From: Symbiodinium natans
Lineage: Eukaryota > Sar > Dinophyceae > Suessiales > Symbiodiniaceae
Direction: 5' to 3'
Length of the DNA stretch: 64,000 bases
Assembly: GCA_905221605.1 (NCBI GenBank)
Contig: CAJNDS010002717.1
Location: 124,001 to 188,000, forward strand
The notes beneath the pieces were generated by a model that did not search any database, had not been told where the DNA came from, and saw only the letters and a list, made by a program, of their open reading frames with translations. Positions 55,730-64,000 of the stretch are shown here, piece after piece. The position numbers and the translations under genes were made by a program. Position 1 is the stretch's first letter, and each line of letters starts with the position of its first letter.

Positions 55730-58700
55730 ACGAGTCAAGCTCCCAGCTCACGCTCGGCCGCCTCAGTCTCTTCTGCTTCTGGCTCCGTCAGAGGGGTGAA
55801 GAACTCCTGTCACTGGGCCACTGGAACTTGGAGCACTCGGCTGATGGGTCTGATCGAAAACATCAACTTGCTTTGGTTGAGTTGAAGCGCATGGTGCAAC
55901 CTGCAGAAACAGCAAAGGTCCTTCACCTTCTCTTCGACGATTTGCAAGGGTGTCCTGAAAAAAGTGCGTCTAATGCGATCCGAGCTGGAACTGAGAGGTC
56001 GCGCTGAGGCGCCGTCTCTGGAGGCCTCGCAACCTCTGCAGCTCGTGCGAGCGCATCTGTGCAGTCCTGCGTGGACCTCATCTGAAGCTGAACCAAGCAA
56101 AGCCGGACTAAGCTTGGCTTAGCTGGCTCAGGATACCTCAGGATCATGCTGCGTCCCGTAACTCTTTACAAAGAATTCCATGATGTTCGAGAGGCCAGGC
56201 ACCTGACAAAGACCGAATGTTCACAGAGTAAGTCATGCAAGGACACAACCAGCGCCTTCGGTAGCTTGATGCCAACCTCGACATAGTTGGTAGCGACGAT
56301 TTCGTCGCCCTTCCAGCCTTGGACGTGATGCACCGAAAGCAGATGATTCCGAGCTGGCTTCATGCCCTCATGTAGTACATGGGTGATTGGATTGTATCCC
56401 GATGCAAGTCGAGATCACTGCTGATTTGGGCCCTCGTCCAACCAGCTGCTGAAATCGTGAGCCTTGGGGAGCTGCGCATGTTCCCTTCTGCACACCAGTG
56501 CGTGACACCAGCAGAAGCTCAGCTCCGTTCGTGCTTCGGAAAGGGAAACCTAGCTGAAGGGTGAAGATGCCCTCGCCGTTCTGCAAAACAAGGTCTCCCT
56601 CCAATCTGCCCTGCTCGCGGGGGCATCTTTGGAAAAAATAGCCATGGCAAAACATGCAAAGAGCGCGATTTGCCAAGCGAGTGGGCTTAAGGCCCTGTGG
56701 CCTCGTAGGCGCCGGAGGTCACTTGGCCGCGCAGGTTGCGCAGCTGCGTTAAAAACTTGGGGGCCTCAGCATGGTCCAAAATGGAGACGATGTGGGAGAT
56801 GGAGAACGAAAAGGGAGCAACAACCTTTAGGAGAGACGCAAAGAAAAAAGAGAGCGGGACGGAAGCAAGAAGACAAGGAGGGCGAGAGATAGTGAGTAGT
56901 GAGCCGAGAGCGAGGTTTTAAGCGACAGAACGAGCGAGAGAGAGAGAGAGAAAGAGAGCTGGAGAGAGAGAGAGAGAGAAAGAAAGAGAGAGATAGAGAG
57001 AGTTAAAATGGAGAGTGAAATAGACCACCCAACAGCACAAATGAGAGTTGGGGTCACCCAGCGGACACTCGTGAGCGGCTTGTGCTTCGTGTCTGGTTGG
57101 AACAATGTCTCACGTGATCCTCCCACTTTGTGCGACGTCGACACCCCAGATGAACGACATTCTGTAAATCTTAAAATGCAAACCCCTGGTGCACACGCTT
57201 TGCCGGCTTGGGTAGCACACCTGCCGAGCGTTGCCGAGAGCTGTTCTGTGGATTTGCTTCACGAGGTGTTGTTACAGTTGGGAGTGACAAGCTTTTGCGA
57301 TAGCCCCGTCTGCTCTTAGCTTACCTTGACGATCCATGCTTGAGTACCGCAGCAGGCCACGACCACTGAAGTTTAGTGGCTTAGTGCTTTACTCCACTTC
57401 GGGTTCAGGCAACCCTGTTGTGCACTGCGTCCTTGTACGACTCGAGTTTTGGGCTTTCGGGCTGTTCGACTTCAGACAATGAAACTGGGCACCCCCAATC
57501 ACTCTACAAATCCCACACAACAGACCCATCAAGTGAGTCTTTGGAACGTGGGCCTGGGTCTGTCTGCGTAGACGCTCATTACTAGATCTTCGCCTTGCTT
57601 TGGGAGCCGAAATTTCAGAGAGCTGCCGCATGAACGGATTCCCCTGGCGACGCATATTGCAACGGTTGCTGCCTTGCGACACCGACTTTCTGTACCAATC
57701 TTCTTGCTCCTGTATTGTGAAGCTCTTCTCTATGCCAGTTTTCGGTCGCCAATGCTTCACATGAAACCCCAGGCCGGGGAGGTCACTGGGAACATTCGCG
57801 ATAGGGAGTCGTTCGGCCGCGGAGGCTCCGGCCACGGTACTTGTGATGCCGAAGGTTCGGGGCCCCATGGCGATGCAGGCTTTGCAACACGGCGCTTGGT
57901 CTCGCCACGAATGCCTCGGTCCGTGACTTTGGTACAATACGATAAGACGTATCGGCAAGTTGCCCGACAGGAGCCGGGAACACGGAGAGCTTATTCTGAC
58001 CGAGCGAGAGAGTGACAGCGAGAGCGCGAGGGAGACCCACAGAGACGGAGAGTGAGAGCGAATATGAAGGTGAGAAATGGAAAGAATGGAGAGCAGGTTA
58101 AATAAGTAGAGGCAGGGCAATGTCGAGAGCTTCCCGAGCTTCCAGTGCTTCAAGCAGCTTCGGGCACCACACCTCGCATTGCTCGCATGTGACATCCTTC
58201 TCTGGGGTCTTGGCGGGGATGGAGATGGTGCTCCCCATGACCTCGTAGAGCACCGGCCTGGAACGGAGCCGGCGCATGGGGCTCATGTCCGCAGATCTCT
58301 CCGCAGAGGTCCGGGCGGCAACGAGAGCATGTACAGATTTCTCGACCTAAGTGCCGCATTCCCCGGGGGGACGTGCGGCAGTGCGCTCGAGTGCGCGCGA
58401 GTCTCAAGTCGCCCTTAGGCCCTTGGGGGCGGCGCTCATCCACCACCTCCACCTACGCGTTAAACGACGTCAACTTTCACAGGCGGACTCAGAGACACAG
58501 AGGCACAGAAACTGCGACTGGCCTCCCATCCTTCTTGGGCCATTGCCTCGCAAGGAAGGCCATGGGCCATGCGAACTTGAACGTCGCCATACCGCTCTGC
58601 ACACGTCCGCAAGCGTCTGCACCCCTCTGCACAGACGGCTCTCCTCTAGGATTTGGCGGTCGGAGCCGGCCATCAGGTTCGCGGCGCCCTGCAGAGGGGG

Positions 58701-58900
58701 GGATGAAGAAAGCTCGGGAACGTCACGCGGAGACTGTTCGCGGCAAGTGACTTGTGGCTTCTCGCCTCTGCTCCTGCTTTCTGGACTTTCTGCTTCTTTG
58801 GCTCGATGTCCACGGAGACGACGAGGTTCGCCTCCTCCATTCCAGGCCTTGGACTCCAGTCCAGGTGATGATTGGCGAGGCGACATGTCACTCAAGGACG
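55730..58900 (-). CDS. Tandem-duplicated gene of unknown function, copy Q
   Basis: Paralogue of copy P with the same exon order: MEEANLVVSVDIEPKKQ (about 58841-58790); GAANLMAGSDRQILEE (about 58690-58640); RSRPVLYEVMGSTISIPAKT (about 58268-58207); RLEGDLVLQNGEGIFTLQLG then FPFR (about 56625-56545); LTISAAGWT (about 56460-56430); GWKGDEIVATNYVEVGIKLP (56317-56256, 62 nt like P, GC donor); VPGLSNIMEFFVKSYGTQ then HDPE (56202-56137, GT donor); STQDCTDALARAA (about 56079-56040); TPLQIVEEKVKD (about 55960-55920); FFTPLTEPEAEETEAAEREL (about 55808-55740, followed by a stop). The 1.6 kb between the VLYEV and EGDLV exons holds GA microsatellite DNA. Family and function are unknown; the two copies probably arose by tandem duplication of a unit of about 6 kb. 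Confidence 0.6.
56925..57003 (+). repeat. (GA)n microsatellite inside an intron of copy Q
   Basis: Interrupted AGAGAGAG runs. Similar GA-rich text recurs at 58000-58090, between the same two exons. Confidence 0.85.
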
Positions 58901-59196
58901 TGCCACTGAGGTGACTGACACTTCGGGCGGTGGCTGCACAGCAACCTCTGCAACAGACCTCGATTTTGTGGTCATGAGGGCAGTACGGACAACCCAGCCG
59001 AAAGTCCGAAAATCAGATGAAACAAATTAGTCTCAAGCTCTTGCTCTGAGTTGTCCTGCTCCACATCCACAGCCTGTCATGCGCGCTGAGCCTTTCTTCT
59101 CCAACCAGCTTGATGCGTATCACAGCGATGCAGCGTGGATGCAAAAGCACACAGCGAGCACAGCAGCCGTTTGTCAGCTCTGGCTTACGATGCGCT

Positions 59197-59202
59197 ACAG
59201 CT

Positions 59203-59274
<72 letters not shown>
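59197..59274 (+). repeat. (CAG)n trinucleotide repeat
   Basis: About 26 perfect CAG units on the plus strand. The plus frames give poly-Gln, poly-Ser or poly-Ala, but neighbouring genes are on the minus strand and no plus-strand gene is supported. Confidence 0.97.
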
Positions 59275-59597
59275 GCTCCAAGCTTCAATCAATCGGGGCA
59301 TTGCACTCAGAGGCATTCAACGCATCAATTCTTAGAGAAGCTGTCAAGCGTATTTCGCTATCCGAAAAGGGGTCCAACACATCTTTAAAACTTTGATCAA
59401 ACCCGACATATGAACGCTTGCCTCCAGCACCTCGAAGGCCTGCAAGCCCCAAAAGGGCCCACCGCACACGTCGCACTGCTTTCAGAGCCAAAAGCCCGGG
59501 CACCCCGCCTCCTGGGTGGGTTCTTCCTCTGCCGGCTCCTCTCTGGGCTCAACTGTTTCCTCCTCTTGCCTCGAGGCATCTTTAACATCTTAAAGAT

Positions 59598-60115
59598 TCA
59601 TAAGTCATGAGGGTCAAAGGCTTTGGATGATTTCGCAGTGGCCTTCAGAGTCCCTATGCGCTTAAGAGGCTCTCGCCTGGGCCTCGCTTCTTGCACATCC
59701 TGCTCCGGCTCTGGAGCCTCCTTTTCCGCTTTCTCCGCGTCTGCCTGAGCAACACTCGCCCCCCCAAGTAAATCCGAAATAATTCCCCTCATTTCCCCTC
59801 CCTACACCGAGGCTTCTGCCATGCCCAAGGCCGCTTGCGCCGACTGCCACCAGTCTTCGGAGTCCTTGCCGTGCAGCAAGATGCACGGCCCGCACGGCCC
59901 CCAAGCACACTAGAACACCCCAAAGCTCAACTGTTCATGAACCCACTCAAATGTGAAGGAGTTGGCAACTTCCCGTGATCTCACTTCTGATTCCCCCCGA
60001 AAACAACAGAAGCGAAATTCAAAAACAACGGCCACTTGAAGTCCAGGCAAGTAAGCCTTGCCAACACCAACGCGTGTTCGCGCCTCCTCCTCCTCCTTCT
60101 CCGGAGACTCCGCAT
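59598..60115 (-). CDS. 3' end of a charged protein of unknown function
   Basis: The terminal exon 59744-59598 (49 codons with stop) reads ADAEKAEKEAPEPEQDVQEA, then RRIGTLK-like basic text and ends KAFDPHDL. It follows a CAG acceptor. The preceding exon ends at 59808 and reads DSEDWWQSAQAALGMAEAS, with a GT donor; the 63-nt intron joins in phase. An upstream piece near 60110-60060 reads EDAESPEKEEEEARTRVG. The acidic then basic linker with a WW-containing helix looks like an intrinsically disordered tail. No family is recognised. Confidence 0.5.
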
Positions 60116-60623
60116 CCTCGGAACCTGGGAAAAAAAGCGGGTCATCAGCCCGGTGATTCTCTTGGGGTTTCGGTTTCCCTTGAGGTGGGATGTCACTGGG
60201 GCTTAGCTAGCCTAGGGCAAAGGCGGCTTCCGGTGCCAAGGACCGCTGCAACCACCGAAGTCTTGACGGACGCGAGGACGTTGAGGAGACCTACTGAGAA
60301 AAAAACAGGAGATATAGAATTAATTGCATTCATATGTAGATATATATATATATATATGCTACCCCCCCTCAGCGACCTACCCTTTTTAGGCCTTTTTTAC
60401 AAAAAAAGAATAACGAAGGCACAAAAGTGGCGTAGTTAATCACCGGGTAATGAAGGACATCTATTCGGACACCCACCTCGCAGTCCCCGATAAGCCAGCA
60501 TTGGATTAATCTATATTTTGAATCTGAAGCGGACAATGCTGTTTTTAGGTTTTTAGATCTTTGGTTTTTTCTAGGCAAATTGTGCGTTTAACGGGCAAAT
60601 AATGTTTTGTTGAGCAACTGATA

Positions 60624-60652
60624 TATATATATATATATATATACAGTTGTGT
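60624..60652. repeat. Hairpin with TA core
   Basis: CAACTGA, a (TA)n run, then TACAGTTG: short inverted arms around a TA microsatellite inside the AT-rich element. Confidence 0.7.
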
Positions 60653-60657
60653 TTGTA

Positions 60658-61475
60658 CTAGGCAAAGAATTAATCAAATACTATCTGACAAGTCCACTGA
60701 AATACCTTATGTTTACATATTCATGAAACATTGTGCTTATTATTGTATGCGAATTTAACTCCTGGAGTATCAAGTACATAGCCCAATCTGACTCAAGCGA
60801 ATACTATTCAAAATACCATACTCAACTAATATATGAAATAAACACGAACGGCAACGGAAGCGATTCTACTTAAATAACAATGTAAAAGACTTCTCAGGTA
60901 CTAAATAAGACCACTTATATACCTTCCTAGAAAAGTAGTTAGTAAAGGCCATAGCACAAGAATACTGCTTTGTGCATAAGAATTTTGTTCTAGGCAAAGT
61001 ATAAACCAAATACTATCTGAATACACTGTAGTAACTTATGTTTACATATTCATGAAATATTTGTTGTTTTGAAATCATCATTCTATGCGATTTTTCTACT
61101 AGAGTAAGTATTGAGTAAATAGCCCAATCTGACTCAAATGAACACTATTTAAAATACCATACCCAACCAACATGTGAAACAAAAACTAATGGAAATAGAA
61201 CACTATTCAAAATACCATACCCAACTGAAATATGCAATAAACACGAATGGAAATAGAAGCGGTTCTACTTACATAACAATGTAAAAGACTTCTCAAGTAC
61301 TAAATAAAAACCACTTATATGCCTTCCTAGAAATATAGTTAGTAAAGGCCAATGCTGCTTTGTACATAAATAGAATGTGTGCTAGGCAAAGTATTAATCA
61401 AATACTATTTGAAAAGTTCACTGAAATATCTTATGTTTACATATTCATGAAATAGCGCCCAACTTGACTCAAGTG
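60658..61475 (+). repeat. Tandem repeat, 332-392 bp unit, about 2.5-3 copies
   Basis: The marker CTAGGCAAAG occurs at 60658, 60990 and 61382, each followed by AATACTAT and TATGTTTACATATTCATGAA. A second marker, GTAAAAGACTTCTCA, occurs at about 60880 and 61280, and CCTTCCTAGAAA at several places. Units have diverged by substitutions and small indels. Confidence 0.9.
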
Positions 61476-61739
61476 ACTACTATTTAAAGGACCGTACTCA
61501 ACCAAAATACGAAATAAACACTAACAGCAATAGAAGCTATTCTACTTGCATAACAATGAAATCTTTGTTTCTGAAGCATTTCATTAAGACCACTTATATA
61601 CTATGTCCGAAAGGCGCAACTTGCAGAAATAAGCTTGAAAATGCACAATCTTCCTAGAAAAGTACTTAGTGAAGGCCATGCACAAGCAAAATCGCAAGTA
61701 CAAAAACACACTTAAAAATGCGTAGTTATTGCCACGTAA

Positions 61740-62025
61740 AGGCGAACCAAAAAACCAAAATACCAAAACCAAAAAACCAAAAAAAACAAAAATAACACAA
61801 CCAAAAAAAAACAAAAAAAAACCAAACGAACCAAATAAAACAATTTTCCGGAACTCTTGGAGAAGCCTCGTAGGGATTCCTGAGAGTTCCGGAAAATTGG
61901 TTTTTTTTTGTTTTTTTTGGTGTTTTTTTGTTTTTTTTGGTTTTTTGGTTTTTTTGGTTTTTTTGGTTTTGGTTTTTTTGGTTTTTTGGTTTTGGTTTTT
62001 TTGGTTTTTCTGGTTTGGTGCTTTT
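61740..62025. repeat. Large hairpin: AACCAAAA arms around a perfect 17-bp stem
   Basis: CAATTTTCCGGAACTCT at 61841-61857 is the exact reverse complement of 61883-61899, with a 25-nt loop. Outside this stem the left side is built of ACCAAAA units and the right of TTTTGGT units, so the potential stem extends to about 100 bp or more per arm. Confidence 0.92.
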
Positions 62026-62264
62026 GGTTTTTAATTGCCTGTGTATTCGGATTTTAGTTTCAGTTTACTCTACGCCCTAAGAAACACGCTATATTGCACA
62101 CCGAGTTTGCTTGCAGTGCAGCTGGATGACTTAAGACAAGGCGAAAAAGGGTAGGTCACTGGGGGGGGTACCATATATATATATATATATATATACATGT
62201 ATACATGTGTACATGGTTCGGGCTCTCGGTTCGCCAGGCCCCCCCAACCCCCATGGTATTCCCC

Positions 62265-62540
62265 CCCTCCCCTAAACCCGAAAACACCCTCCCCTAACCC
62301 TAAACCTTCAACCGTACACCCTAAACCCTAGACATCACCACCGGGGTGGTGCAGGGGCCGGGGGGGGAGGGGAGGCCTAAACCCTAAAACTGAAACCATT
62401 GAAACACCCTCCCCTAAACCTTAAACATCCAACCGTACACCCTAAACCCTAGACATCAAATCTTCCGACCACACCACCGGGGTGGTGCAGGGGCGGGAGG
62501 CCTAAACCCTAAACCTGAAGCCATAAACCCGAAACCTTCG
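62265..62540 (+). repeat. Tandem duplication of CCCTAAA-rich text with CACCACCCCGGTGGTG-like palindrome
   Basis: Two to three units of CCCTCCCCTAAACC, then CCGTACACCCTAAACCCTAG, ACATCA, CACCACCGGGGTGGTG and a G run. The CACCACCGGGGTGGTG segment (62338 and 62470) is a near-perfect palindrome. Degenerate telomere-like units are interspersed. Confidence 0.85.
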
Positions 62541-62544
62541 ACAC

Positions 62545-62881
62545 TGGGTGGGGAAGGGGGGGTGGGAAAGGGGAAGGGCGGGCAAGGGGAGGCAAGGGGA
62601 GGCAAGGGGGGGGGGGGGGGGGGGTGGGACGGGTGGGGGCGGTGGAAGGGGGGCGGGGGAGGGAAGGGAGGGGGGCGGGCCGCACCCAGCAAAATAAAAA
62701 CAATAACAATAATACTACTAAGAATAATGATGATGATGATGGTGATGATGACAACAATATTAATAACAAGAACAAGGACGAGAACAAGAACAAGAACAAG
62801 AACAATAGCAATAGCAATAGCAATAGCAATAGCAATAGCAATAGCAATAGCAATAATACTAATAGTTATGATTATTATGCC

Positions 62882-62919
<38 letters not shown>

Positions 62920-62925
62920 CATATA
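62545..62925 (+). repeat. Cluster of G-rich, ATG-rich, (AATAGC)n and (TA)n low-complexity tracts
   Basis: G-rich text with a run near 62607-62624, GATGAT repeats near 62730, GAACAA repeats near 62780, about nine copies of AATAGC (62803-62858) and a TA run (62886-62915). All frames here are artefacts of repetition. Confidence 0.9.
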
Positions 62926-62989
62926 TGTATACACACACAGACAAACATTCGGTATCCAAAAAACTCGCATTCGCCCGTTTGCTATGAGT

Positions 62990-63401
62990 TGTCCATGAAC
63001 ATCTGTGCCTGATGTCGCATCCTCCTCGGGCTTGGGTTCCTGGAGCTGCTCCTGCAAAAAGAGGACAAAGGAGGAGGCTCTGTTCATGGGTTTAGATAGC
63101 CAGATGGCACAGCTCAGATCGGCCTCCTTCGGCTTCCTCTGCCTGCAAAGCAAAAAGTCTAACCCTACTGCTGCATGAAATTGCAGAGAATTTGCACGTG
63201 CGCACGGAAAAGGCGTAGCCTTATGAGCTCCACATGGGATGACGGTCCATTGATGAGGCCATCCCACCACTCCGACGTTGTCCTTTCTGACATCTGCTTT
63301 GGGACTGCATAATTGCACAGGTGGCTGTCATCTCCTTCGCCATGAAGCTTCGTGTTGCGTCGTTTCCTTGGCATAAACCCAAGAACTGCTGTCACCACCA
63401 C
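62990..63401 (-). CDS. Partial gene, unknown protein
   Basis: Two minus-strand segments are protein-like. One (within 63401-63165) reads PKQMSERTTSEWWDGLI then HVELIRLRLFRAHVQILCNF. The other (within about 63140-62990) reads RKPKEADLSCAIWLSKPMN then FLQEQLQEPKPEEDATSGTD. They are in different frames, so an intron near 63150 is likely. The acidic C-terminal part resembles a linker. No family is recognised; the gene may continue upstream past 63401. Confidence 0.4.
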
Positions 63402-63409
63402 ATGCCTCG

Positions 63410-64000
63410 GCGCCGACCTTCAACAACCACTGCTTCAAATCATCATGGTCTGTCCGCCGCCCTCTCGCCTCCGGAACGAGAAGCTACAGTGCATCAGTCA
63501 AATGCTACACCAATGCACGTATCGGTTGCATTGGCATATCCAGGCTCACCAGTGCCTTCTTCGCCTTGGCCTTCTTGCTGGATTGCCTACACAACATACT
63601 GCAGGTCTACAGATCCGAGGCGTTGCGGCGTTGCAATGTCTGGTCCCTGATGACAAGGAAGACACATCAGGCCTTCGCTCGTCGACGTCGCCCCTGCAGA
63701 AGGAGGTTCTGTCTTCCATAGCATGACGGGCATTGGGCAACCATGCTGAAGGATGCCCCCACCCTTCAAAGAGGCCGAAGACGGCAAGGGCGACCAAGCC
63801 GGTCCGGCTCCAGAGTCCTGTCAGACTGTCAGTGCTCATCATGGCTGTACTTCCGCTTCGCATTCAGTGTGTGACTCGTGTTGCGTCTCCTGTTCTCTCT
63901 GGGACCGTGCTGGCAGCTGCTGGACCTACTGAAGCGGCATGGCACTGGCATGTGAACATGCGAACTGATGTACAGCCAATGTATCACTGGAGCCTTGAAA
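63410..64000. other. Right end of window, no supported gene
   Basis: Frames of about 100 codons occur on both strands and overlap. It may hold upstream exons of the preceding minus-strand gene, but none could be identified. Confidence 0.3.

Larger units (their letters stand above)
60357..62173. mobile_element. AT-rich element with inverted ends, inserted in TA repeats
   Basis: The left terminus at 60357 reads TGCTACCCCCCCTCAGCGAC then CTACCCTTTTT. The right terminus, read on the minus strand from 62173, gives TGGTACCCCCCCCAGTGACC then TACCCTTTTT: an inverted repeat of about 30 bp with few changes. TA runs lie immediately outside both ends (60340-60356 and 62173-62196). The interior is far richer in A+T than the surrounding DNA and has no long frame except a repeat-driven one. 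It contains a tandem repeat of 332-392 bp and a strong hairpin. The left terminus is nearly identical to that of the 35659-38736 element, so the two probably belong to one non-autonomous family. Confidence 0.75.

Noticed and set aside
59013..59396. Poly-Gln, poly-Ser or poly-Ala proteins across the CAG array
   Set aside because: All frames are open because of the repeat; the neighbouring genes are on the opposite strand.

Overview
This window looks like nuclear DNA of a photosynthetic alveolate, most probably a dinoflagellate. Three kinds of evidence support that. (1) Every gene that can be reconstructed is broken into tiny exons (often 30-90 nt) by short introns (about 48-240 nt), many 50-90 nt, whose donors are GC, GA and GT in mixture, with AG acceptors usually followed by G. 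(2) All reconstructable genes lie on the minus strand, like the long unidirectional gene arrays of dinoflagellates. (3) The rest is dominated by microsatellites, minisatellites, TTTAGGG-type telomere-like tracts and palindromic repeats. The species cannot be named from sequence alone. No rRNA, tRNA, CRISPR, operon or prokaryotic signal was seen.

Layout: 1-5.4 kb, sparse minus-strand coding traces, the longest a 386-codon ORF with a signal-peptide-like start. 6.55 kb, an interstitial telomere-like tract. 11.9-14.4 kb, a MAP-kinase-type protein kinase in at least 13 exons (TDY activation motif). 17.9-19.7 kb, an unidentified multi-exon gene. 20.2-20.7 kb, GTT-rich DNA with a perfect palindrome. 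20.9-21.7 kb, a coiled-coil protein gene. 22.3-24.0 kb, a GTGATT-based higher-order satellite. 24.5-24.8 kb, a charged coiled-coil gene with a minisatellite inside an intron. 28.0-29.3 kb, a Q/M-rich gene start and lysine-rich exons. 31.4-32.4 kb, RRM-like and coiled-coil exons. 35.2-38.7 kb, an 8-bp satellite followed by a 3-kb foldback (palindromic) element. 39.8-48.9 kb, two tandem paralogues of a protein with a UBA-like helix module followed by an EWxTVxxKKxxK motif; the upstream paralogue has amplified that motif exon to three copies. 49.3-49.7 kb, an EF-hand calcium-binding protein. 51-59 kb, a second tandem gene pair of unknown function with a recently homogenised segment. 59.6-60.1 kb and 62.9-63.4 kb, unidentified gene ends. 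60.36-62.17 kb, an AT-rich element with inverted termini resembling those of the 35.7-38.7 kb element.

The most interesting signals are the two elements that share a TGCTACCCCCC terminus and sit inside TA microsatellites, the interchange of GT, GC and GA donors at matching introns of paralogues, and the amplification of one 60-nt exon. Gene products appear functionally unrelated (kinase signalling, Ca2+ binding, possible RNA or ubiquitin-related scaffolds, possible flagellar coiled coil). Exon joins are inferred by eye from reading frame, family similarity and paralogue comparison; transcript data would be decisive.
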